Origin: Melioribacteraceae bacterium
GTDB taxonomy: Bacteria; Bacteroidota; Ignavibacteria; Ignavibacteriales; Melioribacteraceae
DNA: 64,000 bases
Direction of reading: 5' to 3'
Assembly (NCBI GenBank): GCA_019638015.1
Contig: JAHBUP010000001.1
Coordinates: forward strand, 3,814,424 to 3,878,423
The translations under genes were made by a program, and so were the position numbers. Each line of letters begins with the position of its first letter. Position 1 is the stretch's first letter. Shown in pieces: positions 28,364-37,297 of this stretch. The notes below the pieces were generated by a model that was not told the DNA's origin, ran no database searches, and worked only from the letters and a program-made list of their open reading frames with translations.

Positions 28364-29613
28364 GCAAAAGAGAACCCAAAACAGTCAAATGTTCCTTCTG
28401 TGGAAGAGATGGTAGCGAAGTTTCGAGCATGGTTGCCGGACCGGATGTTTACATATGCGACATCTGTATAAAAACAAGTATTGAAATCCTAAAAAACAAC
28501 ATCACACCCGCCTCAACCAAAAAAGAATCGTACCACTCATCTTTAACCCCGGACCTGATTAAAAAGAGTTTAGAGGAATATGTAATCGATCAAGACCTTG
28601 CGAAAAAAATACTTGCGGTAGCGGTTTATAATCACTACAAGCGAATTAATGCAACAAATTCACTTTTTGATCTTGACGATGTAGAGATTGAAAAGAGCAA
28701 TATTCTATTGATTGGACCAACTGGTGTGGGGAAAACTCTTCTCGCACAAACTTTAGCTCGAATTCTCGATGTACCATTCGCCATTGCAGATGCAACCACT
28801 TTAACTGAGGCAGGCTACGTTGGCGATGATGTTGAGACTGTACTAGTTAGATTATTACAGGCGGCTGATTATAATCTTGAAAAAGCCCAAAAAGGAATTG
28901 TGTACATCGATGAAATTGATAAAATTTCACGTAAGAGTGAGAGTACTTCAATTACCCGTGATGTTTCAGGAGAAGGCGTACAACAAGCTCTTTTAAAAAT
29001 ATTAGAAGGTACTGTGGCCGGCGTTCCTCCGCGTGGTGGTAGAAAACACCCCGAGCAGAGTTTAATAAACGTCAATACTAAAAATATTCTGTTTGTCTGC
29101 GGCGGAGCTTTTGATGGAATTGAAAATATTATTGCCAGCCGAATCAATAAAAACACAATCGGTTTTGATTCTAGCACTGCAGATACTGAAACTCTTGATA
29201 AGGATAACTTGATGTCTAAAGTCCAGCCAGAAGATCTTGTAAAATATGGTTTGATTCCGGAGTTGGTTGGTCGGCTTCCAATTATCGCACCGCTTAATTC
29301 GTTGAATGAAAATGCTTTGAAAAATATTTTGATAGAACCAAAAAATGCTATTGTAAAACAATATCAAAAATTGTTTATGCTCGAGGGCGTTGAATTGGAG
29401 TTCGATGAAAACGCACTAAACGAAATTGTAAAAAAAGCAATGGAAAGAAAAACCGGTGCTCGCGCTCTTCGTTCTATTGTAGAGGGAATTCTTTTAGATG
29501 TAATGTATGAATTGCCAACAAAGGAAAATATTGATAAATGCCTCATCACCCGCGATGTTGTTACTTATAACGAAAAACCTATTTATATTGAGAGTGACAG
29601 AAAAACAGCATAG
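28360..29613 (+). CDS. clpX: ATP-dependent protease ATPase subunit ClpX
   Basis: 417 aa. N-terminal C4 zinc-binding domain ([11 protein letters not shown] ... YICDICI), AAA+ module with Walker A GPTGVGKT, Walker B YIDEIDKI, arginine finger and pore-loop (GYVGDDVE) regions, and the ClpX C-terminal domain. Unfolds substrates for ClpP; no clpP is adjacent. Overlaps the TPR gene by 4 nt and is followed by a terminator. Confidence 0.96.
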   Translation: MSKREPKTVKCSFCGRDGSEVSSMVAGPDVYICDICIKTSIEILKNNITPASTKKESYHSSLTPDLIKKSLEEYVIDQDLAKKILAVAVYNHYKRINATNSLFDLDDVEIEKSNILLIGPTGVGKTLLAQTLARILDVPFAIADATTLTEAGYVGDDVETVLVRLLQAADYNLEKAQKGIVYIDEIDKISRKSESTSITRDVSGEGVQQALLKILEGTVAGVPPRGGRKHPEQSLINVNTKNILFVCGGAFDGIENIIASRINKNTIGFDSSTADTETLDKDNLMSKVQPEDLVKYGLIPELVGRLPIIAPLNSLNENALKNILIEPKNAIVKQYQKLFMLEGVELEFDENALNEIVKKAMERKTGARALRSIVEGILLDVMYELPTKENIDKCLITRDVVTYNEKPIYIESDRKTA

Positions 29614-29636
29614 TATTCTTATTAATTTTTTAAAGG

Positions 29637-29666
29637 AGCCATGCAGCAAAGCATGGCTTTTTTTTA
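29637..29666 (+). terminator. terminator after clpX
   Basis: Perfect 8-bp stem AGCCATGC (29637-29644) / GCATGGCT (29651-29658) with a 6-nt loop and eight following T residues; ends the Trm112-to-clpX operon. Confidence 0.93.
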
Positions 29667-29716
29667 AACGAAATTTTTAGTCAATTTGATAGTAGAGTAT
29701 TGGAATTTATAAAAGA

Positions 29717-30967
29717 ATGAAAATTGCAATCATCTTTTTTACTATAACATTGCAGGTTTTGGGTCAATCCAAAATATTGATACCAATGGATATACGCCAA
29801 ACGGATCACTTGAAAGCTTATGGAATTACATTTAATTCACTTAAAACTGGTTCGAGTGCCGACTGGCTTTTAAACTATAGGGGCGGATCGTTTTTATTAG
29901 ATTATTCAGAACGGATTATTTTGCAGTGTCAGGTTAAGGGAGTTTCTTTCGAAACCGTTTCGGCATCCGCAGTGGCGCAAATATATGCCGAGGTTCAAAG
30001 TGAAGAAAATAATTCCGATGTAGTTCGTTTAGAAAAAGCTCCTACAATCGCAGTTTATGTACCTCCGGGTTATCAACCTTGGGATGACGCTGTTATACTT
30101 GCCCTTAATTATGCCGAAGTTCCTTATGATAAAATTTGGATAAGGGAAATGCTGGCTGGAAGTCTTAGCAAATATGATTGGCTTCATTTGCATCATGAAG
30201 ATTTCACCGGACAATATGGAAAGTTTTATGCCGCATTCAGCGGTGCTCAATGGTATATAGAACAGCAGTATCTTTATGAAAAAGAAGCAACCGAATTGGG
30301 TTATAAAAAAGTATCGGATATGGAAAAAGCTGTTGTGCTCGAAATTAAAAACTATGTTTCGCAAGGTGGATTTTTATTTGCGATGTGCTCTGCGACCGAT
30401 TCATACGATATTGCTCTCGCGGCGTTGGATATTGATATTGTTGATAAAATGTATGATGGAGATCCTCCGGATGCAAATGCCGAGGAAAATCTAAATTTTG
30501 ATAGGACATTTGCTTTCCAAAAATTTCAGTTGGAAATGAATCCCATGGTTTACGAATATAGTAATATCGATATTCAACCCCTTGAAATTGCTGATCAAAA
30601 CAATGATTATTTTACTTTATTCGATTTTTCTGCAAAATATGATCCTGTTCCAACTATGTTGGTTCAGAACCATGTTAATGTAGTTAGAGGTTTTATGGGG
30701 CAAACAACAATGTTTAGAAAAAATCTAATTAAAAACTCAGTTCAGATTCTGGCAGAGAGACCCGGTACAGATCAAGTTAAATATATTCATGGAAATTACG
30801 GAAGAGGCACGTTTACTTTTTACGGAGGACATGATCCCGAAGATTACCAGCATGCTGTTGGAGATCCCCCAACCGAATTAAATTTGTTCAAAAATTCTCC
30901 AGGTTACCGATTAATATTAAATAATATTCTCTTTCCAGCAGCTAAAAAAAAGGAACAGAAAACTTGA
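29717..30967 (+). CDS. exported conserved protein, usually labelled asparagine synthetase B (doubtful)
   Basis: 416 aa with a signal peptide (MKIAIIFFTITLQVLGQ). Characteristic phrases are ILIPMD..Q.DHLKAYG, WLLNYRGGSFLL, PPGYQPWDDAVILALNYAEVPY and DWLHLHHEDFTGQYGKFYA. I know these from Bacteroidota proteins annotated asparagine synthetase B. Nothing in it looks like the N-terminal Cys glutaminase or the PP-loop (SGGxDS) of true AsnB, and it is exported, so that name is probably a propagated error. The layout (MCSATDSYDIALAA after a glycine-rich turn) hints at a glutamine-amidotransferase-like or ThuA-like flavodoxin fold, but this is a guess. Confidence 0.6.
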   Translation: MKIAIIFFTITLQVLGQSKILIPMDIRQTDHLKAYGITFNSLKTGSSADWLLNYRGGSFLLDYSERIILQCQVKGVSFETVSASAVAQIYAEVQSEENNSDVVRLEKAPTIAVYVPPGYQPWDDAVILALNYAEVPYDKIWIREMLAGSLSKYDWLHLHHEDFTGQYGKFYAAFSGAQWYIEQQYLYEKEATELGYKKVSDMEKAVVLEIKNYVSQGGFLFAMCSATDSYDIALAALDIDIVDKMYDGDPPDANAEENLNFDRTFAFQKFQLEMNPMVYEYSNIDIQPLEIADQNNDYFTLFDFSAKYDPVPTMLVQNHVNVVRGFMGQTTMFRKNLIKNSVQILAERPGTDQVKYIHGNYGRGTFTFYGGHDPEDYQHAVGDPPTELNLFKNSPGYRLILNNILFPAAKKKEQKT

Positions 30968-31013
30968 ATCTAATTATCAATTACCGCATCAAACGAGCTA
31001 GTTAAGAGAAAGT

Positions 31014-31676
31014 ATGAAAACATTAAAATTCAAGAATCATAATGAACAAGTGCCAATTGGTAAACTGGTTTGCGTAGGTAGAAATTATGCTGCTCACGCA
31101 AAAGAACTCGGGAATGAAGTACCCGACTTTCCAATAATCTTCCTCAAACCATCTTCCGTGGTGATTTATGATGGAGATACAGTTGTGCATCCACCATATT
31201 CGAATGATCTTCATCATGAAGTTGAACTAGTACTCTATATTGGTGAAGAAGTCAAAGACGCAGATGATGCAAGCGCTGAACGAGCAATTTATGGTTACGC
31301 TGTAGGATTGGATATGACACTTCGCGATCTTCAAAATGAATTTAGGAAAAAGGGGGAGCCATGGACTCTTGCTAAATGTTTTGATACGGCTGCTGTTGTA
31401 TCGGATGTAGTTCTTAAAAAAGATTACGTGCTAAAAGGAAATGAGATTATCTCCCTTTCTGTTAATGGTATTGAAAAACAAAATACTTCAATTAATAATA
31501 TGATTTTCTCTCCAGTAGATATAGTAAAATATATCTCCGCAAGATTAACTCTGGAAAAAGGTGATTTAATATTTACCGGAACACCGGAGGGAGTTGGAAG
31601 AGTTAAACCCGGGGATTTAATTGAGGCGGAATTGGAAAATATTGGAAAAATAAAAACTGAAGTGATTAAAAAATAA
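31014..31676 (+). CDS. fumarylacetoacetate hydrolase (FAH) family protein
   Basis: 220 aa. FAH-family core: VGRNYAAHAKELGN, PIIFLKP.S, the acidic metal-binding motif HHEVELVLYIG, GLDMTLRDLQ and ending TGTPEGVGRVKPGDLIEAE. Matches small acylpyruvate hydrolase/YcgM-like enzymes, including FAHD1-type oxaloacetate tautomerase or decarboxylase; the exact substrate is unknown. A purine-rich Shine-Dalgarno precedes the ATG. The FmdB gene starts 12 nt downstream. Confidence 0.9.
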   Translation: MKTLKFKNHNEQVPIGKLVCVGRNYAAHAKELGNEVPDFPIIFLKPSSVVIYDGDTVVHPPYSNDLHHEVELVLYIGEEVKDADDASAERAIYGYAVGLDMTLRDLQNEFRKKGEPWTLAKCFDTAAVVSDVVLKKDYVLKGNEIISLSVNGIEKQNTSINNMIFSPVDIVKYISARLTLEKGDLIFTGTPEGVGRVKPGDLIEAELENIGKIKTEVIKK

Positions 31677-31688
31677 TTAGAGGTAATA

Positions 31689-31934
31689 ATGCCTGTTTTT
31701 GAATATAAATGTTCAGATTGCAACAAAAAATTTGAAGTGCTTCACAAATCATCAACATCACTCGAAGAAATTATTTGTCCCGATTGTCATTCCAAAAATG
31801 CGAACAAATTATTTTCTTCCTTTGCTGCATCTGTTAGTTCTTCGAATTATTCTCCTAGTTCCAACTGTAGCAATGGAAGTTGTTCAGTTCCATCTTACGG
31901 CGGATGCGCAAGCGGGATGTGCGGGTTAAATTAA
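31689..31934 (+). CDS. FmdB-family zinc ribbon protein
   Basis: 81 aa. MPVFEYKCSDC is the standard FmdB start; the ribbon cysteines are C8, C11, C30 and C33. The tail is Ser-rich and carries four extra cysteines (NCSNGSC ... GCASGMC), as in many FmdB-type regulators with low-complexity tails. Proposed to be regulatory; no proven role. Co-transcribed with the FAH gene and followed by a terminator. Confidence 0.88.
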   Translation: MPVFEYKCSDCNKKFEVLHKSSTSLEEIICPDCHSKNANKLFSSFAASVSSSNYSPSSNCSNGSCSVPSYGGCASGMCGLN

Positions 31935-31941
31935 TGTTATT

Positions 31942-31973
31942 TTGAGACGCAAATAATTGCGTCTCAATTTTTG
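31942..31973 (+). terminator. terminator after fmdB
   Basis: Perfect 11-bp stem TTGAGACGCAA (31942-31952) / TTGCGTCTCAA (31957-31967) with a 4-nt loop, then TTTTT. It lies just before the convergent esterase stop at 31976 and may serve both strands. Confidence 0.92.
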
Positions 31974-31975
31974 CT

Positions 31976-32902
31976 TCATTCGTCGATCAGTTGTTTTTTT
32001 ATAAATCCGCAAATTTCATCCATTGCCTCGGTAGCCTCCTTAAACATTGGAGCTAACAAGGGATAACAGTGAATCATCCCCTTCCCTGCTATAAAAATAA
32101 TATCATTGCCTGCTTGCTTTGCTTTTAGATAAAACTTTTCACCGTCTTCGTACAATTCGTCATCTTCACCAGAATTAATAAATATTGGGGGTAATCCGGT
32201 AAGGTCGCCAAACAAAGGGGATATAAATGGATTATCAGCTTTGTCATTCCCAATATAGTGTTTACTGAAAACCAACCAAGAGTTAAGGGGCGCGAGTGAT
32301 ACTTTATTTTTAGAAGTGTATGATTGGCTTGAGCAGGTTAAATCTGTCCAAGGTGAAATTGCAACCGCTGCTTTTGGAAGTGGAATCTTTTTTTCTTTAA
32401 GAGCTAAAAGAATTGCCAGAACTAATCCTCCTCCGGCAGATTCTCCAGCGATAATTATATTCTCAGCTTTTTTTCCCATAATTAATAATTGTTCGTAAAT
32501 TTTTACCGAATCATCAAGTGCGGCCGGAAATGGATGCTCAGGTGCAAGTCTGTATTCATAGAGATAATTAATAACCCCGCATCTTTCCGCGAACTTAGAT
32601 ACAAATCCTCTATGATCAGCGCATGAGCCGGATACATATCCTCCACCATGAACATACATTATTAGTTTATCTTTATTCGATCCCTTTGGAATTATCCACT
32701 CGCCTTTTATTCCGGCAATCATTTCCTCTTTTATTTTTACACCATCGGGAATTTTAGAATACTTCGACGCACCTTTTTCACATTCATCTCTAAAATTTTG
32801 AATCGAGGAGTTATCATCAAAAACTTCCTTTCGAAGCTTTCCTTTGAACAGATGTCTCTTTCTCAATAGACCAATAATAATTTTACTTCTTAAACTGGAC
32901 AT
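31976..32902 (-). CDS. alpha/beta hydrolase, hormone-sensitive lipase family esterase
   Basis: 308 aa. HSL-family motif HGGGYVSGS (oxyanion hole), nucleophile elbow GESAGGG, acid in SGEDDELYEDGE and catalytic histidine in GMIHCYPLL. No signal peptide, so cytosolic. Typical length for bacterial HSL esterases (AHL/acetyl esterase types). The natural substrate is unknown. Monocistronic; the 241 nt upstream contain only a hairpin at 33055-33077. Confidence 0.9.
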   Translation of the reverse strand: MSSLRSKIIIGLLRKRHLFKGKLRKEVFDDNSSIQNFRDECEKGASKYSKIPDGVKIKEEMIAGIKGEWIIPKGSNKDKLIMYVHGGGYVSGSCADHRGFVSKFAERCGVINYLYEYRLAPEHPFPAALDDSVKIYEQLLIMGKKAENIIIAGESAGGGLVLAILLALKEKKIPLPKAAVAISPWTDLTCSSQSYTSKNKVSLAPLNSWLVFSKHYIGNDKADNPFISPLFGDLTGLPPIFINSGEDDELYEDGEKFYLKAKQAGNDIIFIAGKGMIHCYPLLAPMFKEATEAMDEICGFIKKQLIDE

Positions 32903-33054
32903 AATTTATTTCCTAATTTGAATTGACGTAGACTGAAATTATTGGAAGCAACAAATTCTTAATTTGACTATCATTTATGACGTGGTAGCTGAAACTTTTA
33001 CCCAACAAAATAAAAATTATTTTGATAATAGTGAGTGACTCTGGCAGATGATAC

Positions 33055-33077
33055 GAACGCCTCACTAGGAGGCGTTC
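33055..33077. repeat. perfect 9-bp inverted repeat in intergenic spacer
   Basis: GAACGCCTC (33055-33063) / GAGGCGTTC (33069-33077) with a 5-nt loop, GC-rich against an AT-rich spacer. No T run follows on either strand, so it is not a clear intrinsic terminator. It could be part of a small RNA, a regulator site or a termination structure for the M49 gene that ends at 33144. Confidence 0.5.
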
Positions 33078-33143
33078 AGAGATAGATCATTAGATGTTTA
33101 ACTTAAAATTACTCGAAAACCTTGTGGTATCAAATATTTCAAA

Positions 33144-35186
33144 CTAATTATATGTCATCAATGTTGAATATTCTTTTGCGTATTCAAGCATCTGTTTTGT
33201 AAAATCATCGGGATACTCAACCTTTACATCAATAATTTCATCGCCATTCATAACCGGCACAAGTTTAGGGTTAATAAATCCGGCATATGGAGCAATGTTC
33301 AACTTTTTATATCTCTCTAATACTTCCTTATGGAGTTCTAGATCGATCTTAACACCATAATTTTCAACGAGGGCTTTACCTGCTTCATAATCTCCTTCTG
33401 ATTTTATTCTTTGAATCTCTTTAAGTAACTCACCAAAGATACTTCGCAGCTTTTCATAATTATTAATTACAAAATATGTTTTGCCCTCTTTGTTTTTCCT
33501 TTCAATTATGTTTTCACTTTTCCCTTTTTCAAACGCCCAGAGAGAAACCAGTTGTCTATTTCTCATATGTGCTTGTTCAATATTATCACCCAACTCAATT
33601 CTCGAAAGTTGTGTCATCAAACCATTTCGTATATAGGAATTATATTCTGCTTTTCCAACTTCAAGCGAAGGCATTACTCCAATATCAACTAACTTTTTAT
33701 CAAGTATATAATATAGCGCTACCAAATCGGCACGAGCTTCTTCGAGTGCGTTAGAGTAGTTTTTTAAAGTTTCATTAGGCATACCGATGCCCGGATTTAT
33801 TTGTCCCGATGCATGACCAATGACCTCGTGCATATCAGTATGAAGATCACTGGCGAGGGCTCCATATTTTTTTGCCAATTCAATTTCCTCTTTTGAATAG
33901 GCGAATTCCTCCAAAACCCCGCTCGTTTCTGCCGCTTTGTTGTATGAATAAACAATATTACCAAGATTAACAGATTTAGATCCATGTTCCTTTCTTACCC
34001 AATTAGAATTAGGCAAATTAATTCCGATAGGTGTGGAGGGAGAAGCGTCCCCCGATTCTACAACAACTGTGATAACCTTCGCAGATACTCCTTTCACATT
34101 TTTCTTTTTGTGCTGGGGAAACAGTGGTGAATTATCTTCAAACCATTGGGCGTTGTTGCTTATTGCTTCAATTCTTTTTGTCGCTTCTTCATCTTTAATT
34201 GAAACAATGGCTTCAAATGTACCTTTATAACCTAACGGATCATTATAAACCTCAATAAATCCATTAACCACATCAATCACAGAGGAAGTATCTTTTACCC
34301 ATTCAATATTATATTCATCCCACTTTTTTAAATCACCTGTCTCATAAAACTCTACTAATAATTTTAAGGCTTTTGCCTGCTGTTCATTTTCCGCAACCTC
34401 AATTGCTTTATTAAGCCAATAAACAATTTTTTGAATTGAAAAAGCATACATGCTGTTAGCTTTCCAGGTTCGCTCGAATATTTCTCCCTTTTCTTTTATC
34501 AGCTTTGTGTTGTGCCCAATTTCAACCGGGCGCTGGTCATTCGGGTCTATTTTATTTTTATAAAACTCCTCAACTTCTTTCTGATTAACTCCCTCATAAA
34601 AATTAACAGCCGAACTCTTTACCAAATCATATTTCGTATCAAGATTAACTTTTACAGCATCAACGGTTGGATCAAATATCAGTTTAACAAGGTTTTTGTA
34701 CAGATCCTCTTTTGTCTCATAATTCTGAAGAGGTAATTCAAAGTCATCGGAACCGTCAATCAACTCCTTAAAATATTCTTTTGAAAATTCAGGAATAAAT
34801 TTTTTATTTGAATAATGATGATGAACACCGTTCGAAAACCAAACTCTTTTTGTATAAACCAAGAACTTTTCAAACTCTGGAGTACTCTTATCGCCGTTGA
34901 ATGTTCTTACAATCCCTTCAAGTGTACGTCGGATATAAAGGTTGTGTTTATAGTTTTGATCATAAATCATATCCCGGCCATAAAGTGCTGCTTGGTATAA
35001 ATAATACACTAATTTTTTCTGCTTTAGTGATAAGTCTTCAAATCCGGGTACTTGATATCGCTGGATTCTGAGATCAGCAAACTGCTCAGTAACATACTTA
35101 AAATTGTCTTCTTGCTTTTCTTTTGTTGAACAATTCATAAAAATTAATCCCGCAATAATTATTAAAAAAGTATTCTTTAAGTTCAT
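33144..35186 (-). CDS. dipeptidyl-peptidase III family (M49) lipoprotein
   Basis: 680 aa from ATG 35186, chosen because it opens a lipoprotein signal (MNLKNTFLIIIAGLIFMNC, lipobox FMNC) with AAAGGT upstream; the longer in-frame start at 35231 would bury that signal. The M49 zinc motif HEXXGH is present (HEVIGH), with the second-ligand motif EEARAD about 50 residues on. M49 peptidases cut dipeptides from N-termini of short peptides, and Bacteroides homologues of this size are known. Lipid anchoring places it in the periplasm or at the outer membrane, suited to peptide nutrition. Confidence 0.9.
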   Translation of the reverse strand: MNLKNTFLIIIAGLIFMNCSTKEKQEDNFKYVTEQFADLRIQRYQVPGFEDLSLKQKKLVYYLYQAALYGRDMIYDQNYKHNLYIRRTLEGIVRTFNGDKSTPEFEKFLVYTKRVWFSNGVHHHYSNKKFIPEFSKEYFKELIDGSDDFELPLQNYETKEDLYKNLVKLIFDPTVDAVKVNLDTKYDLVKSSAVNFYEGVNQKEVEEFYKNKIDPNDQRPVEIGHNTKLIKEKGEIFERTWKANSMYAFSIQKIVYWLNKAIEVAENEQQAKALKLLVEFYETGDLKKWDEYNIEWVKDTSSVIDVVNGFIEVYNDPLGYKGTFEAIVSIKDEEATKRIEAISNNAQWFEDNSPLFPQHKKKNVKGVSAKVITVVVESGDASPSTPIGINLPNSNWVRKEHGSKSVNLGNIVYSYNKAAETSGVLEEFAYSKEEIELAKKYGALASDLHTDMHEVIGHASGQINPGIGMPNETLKNYSNALEEARADLVALYYILDKKLVDIGVMPSLEVGKAEYNSYIRNGLMTQLSRIELGDNIEQAHMRNRQLVSLWAFEKGKSENIIERKNKEGKTYFVINNYEKLRSIFGELLKEIQRIKSEGDYEAGKALVENYGVKIDLELHKEVLERYKKLNIAPYAGFINPKLVPVMNGDEIIDVKVEYPDDFTKQMLEYAKEYSTLMTYN

Positions 35187-35270
35187 AAAAACCTTTTTAC
35201 TTGTTGATAATTGGGTGAAAAAATATAACATTTGTTTTCCTTAAACAATGAATTAAATGAGTGCTATTTT

Positions 35271-35603
35271 ATGAATATTCAGATATTTGGAAGAAAAGAC
35301 TGTAACGACACAAAAAAGGCGGAACGCTTTTTTAAGGAAAGAAAGATAGAATTTCATTTCCGTAATTTAGCCGAAAAAGGGGTATCTAAAGGTGAACTTG
35401 AGAACATTTCGAGCGTTCATCCTTTAGAAAATTTAATTGATAAAGAGGGGAAACGGTTTACAAAGAGAAATCTAAAGTATATGACATATAACGTGGAGGA
35501 AGAATTGTTGAGTGATCCACTTTTATTCAGAACCCCCATTGTTCGAAACGGAAAACTATCCACTATTGGGTTTGAACCTGATATTTGGAAATCGTGGCTC
35601 TAG
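35271..35603 (+). CDS. ArsC/Spx-like family protein
   Basis: 110 aa from ATG 35271 (MNIQIFGRKDC); the in-frame extension to 35232 has no family match. Thioredoxin-fold ArsC family with the N-terminal active cysteine in GRKDCNDTKK and a C-terminal FRTPIVRNG followed by TIGFEPD. These small proteins are labelled arsenate reductase family or Spx/MgsR; the usual arsenate-site arginine (in RNGKL-like position) is present but I cannot confirm arsenate reduction. Convergent with the HAD gene, 2 nt apart. Confidence 0.8.
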   Translation: MNIQIFGRKDCNDTKKAERFFKERKIEFHFRNLAEKGVSKGELENISSVHPLENLIDKEGKRFTKRNLKYMTYNVEEELLSDPLLFRTPIVRNGKLSTIGFEPDIWKSWL

Positions 35604-35605
35604 TA

Positions 35606-36214
35606 TTAAATAATATTTCTTTTTTTCAGATCATTAACCAGATTTTCGTAACCAATAAAATTAATTGCATCCCACCCACAGTTAATCGCGCCTTCAGCAT
35701 ATTCTTTTACATCATCAATAAACAAATGCTCTGAAGCGGGCTTTTGAGTGTATTTCTCAACTGCATGGTAAATTTCTTTTTCTGGTTTAATAGCTCCCAC
35801 TTCATGAGACAAAATTAGTTTATCAAAATGAGTCAAAAAATCATAATTTCCATAACCATACTCTTTATGTATTTCGTTTGTGTTTGAAAGCAGTACCAAT
35901 TTATATTCTTGTTTTAATATTGGAAGAAGCGCTATTACATCATCATTTTTAGTAAAAATGTTAGAGAAAACTTCACAAAACTCTTTCCCAGTAACTTTAT
36001 TTTCAGTCCACTTCATCATTATTGAAAGGAATTCCTCACTAGATAATAGTCCTTTTTCAAAATCTTGGTGAATATTGTAATTGTTTTTATAGGTTTGAAA
36101 AAATATATCGCCGAGCCCCTCTTTTTTATTGTTCAAGAATTCTTTTGTCGGAGAATAATCGAATGGAATTAGTACATTGCCCAAATCGAAGACAATTACT
36201 GAATAATTGTGCAT
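35606..36214 (-). CDS. HAD superfamily hydrolase
   Basis: 202 aa. HAD motifs I-IV: FDLGNVL (the DxD here reads DLGN, with nucleophile D11 and N in the second position, as in some class IA proteins such as YihX), LLSNTN, KPEKEIY and FIDDVKEY. A small alpha-helical cap follows motif I. Resembles sugar-phosphate phosphatases such as YihX (alpha-glucose-1-phosphatase). AAGGAG precedes the ATG. Confidence 0.87.
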   Translation of the reverse strand: MHNYSVIVFDLGNVLIPFDYSPTKEFLNNKKEGLGDIFFQTYKNNYNIHQDFEKGLLSSEEFLSIMMKWTENKVTGKEFCEVFSNIFTKNDDVIALLPILKQEYKLVLLSNTNEIHKEYGYGNYDFLTHFDKLILSHEVGAIKPEKEIYHAVEKYTQKPASEHLFIDDVKEYAEGAINCGWDAINFIGYENLVNDLKKRNII

Positions 36215-36366
36215 TTTATTCTCCTTGATAATTAACCGTTTCTGAAATAAAAGAGATAAGTCTAGCTTTTATTTGTTTTTAAGTTTTTAAATAAACAAGA
36301 TTTTTAATTCTTAATTATTATTTTTACAGTTAAATATATTAATAATATCGGCAACAGAATAGTTAC

Positions 36367-37257
36367 ATGTCTAAATTAGGTAAGAAGTTCATTAGAATAA
36401 CCGTGCATCAAGATGATAAATCGCGACTTGAGTATTTAATAGAGCGGTTAAGTTATATCATGAAGGATCTTGATCTTTCGGAACCAGAATTTGAACCAAA
36501 AAGTGAAAATGTAAATTATTCATTGCATGTATCCTACCGTAGTAAACTTGATATTTTAGTAGAATCACTTACGATCAATGGATTTTATATTGAATCTTCA
36601 GATGAAAAAATAATTGAGATTATAAAAAATTCTAACGATAAGTATCGGGAAGAACTGAAAAGATATGCGGCTTCATTAGATTTAAAAAAGAATGTTAATA
36701 AAAAACATGACAATCTTGACAAATTAATTGATGAGGGTAAGTATAAAGAATTAATTAAAGTAGCAAAAGATGTAACTTATAACCCCGAATCAATAACCAA
36801 AGCCAAAGCTGGAATTCCTCTCTCTGTAAACAATCTGATAATTAAAGTAATAGACCGTTTTTCAAGACAGAAAATGGATATAGAAGAGGCTATTAGTACA
36901 CTAACAACCATAACGTCGGATAAGGAATTACCATATTTTAACAGCCGTGAGTGGATGTACCAGGCTGGAATTGTAGCTGTAGAACTTTGTTCTCAAAGAG
37001 ATTATGCTATTAAAAATCTTATCAAAATATCAAATCAAAAGAACTCAGATCAATTAATTAATGTTAAAGCCGCTATTAAATTTTCCGAAATTCTTTTTGG
37101 AAACTTGACCAAATACGAAGAACAAATCAAACTCGCAACAAAAGAATTAAACACTCGCTGGCTTTCAAACGTTGCAGAAGCTTACAGGAATAAATTATCA
37201 AAAGAAGAAAATGAAGCCTTTGATAAACTTGTTGATTTCATCAATGATTCCAAATAA
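36367..37257 (+). CDS. hypothetical protein, helical, unknown function
   Basis: 296 aa, no signal peptide or membrane helix. The first 85 residues look alpha/beta (KKFIRITVHQDDKSRLEYL ... LHVSYRSKLDIL), followed by a charged linker and then mostly helices from about 110 on, with heptad-like hydrophobic spacing. I recognise no motif or family. It is flanked by convergent and divergent genes and is transcribed alone from a 152-nt spacer. Codon use looks like its neighbours, so I treat it as a real gene. Confidence 0.7.
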   Translation: MSKLGKKFIRITVHQDDKSRLEYLIERLSYIMKDLDLSEPEFEPKSENVNYSLHVSYRSKLDILVESLTINGFYIESSDEKIIEIIKNSNDKYREELKRYAASLDLKKNVNKKHDNLDKLIDEGKYKELIKVAKDVTYNPESITKAKAGIPLSVNNLIIKVIDRFSRQKMDIEEAISTLTTITSDKELPYFNSREWMYQAGIVAVELCSQRDYAIKNLIKISNQKNSDQLINVKAAIKFSEILFGNLTKYEEQIKLATKELNTRWLSNVAEAYRNKLSKEENEAFDKLVDFINDSK

Positions 37258-37297
37258 CAAATTACAGTTCTTAAAATTTCAGCTGCAATTCATATAA

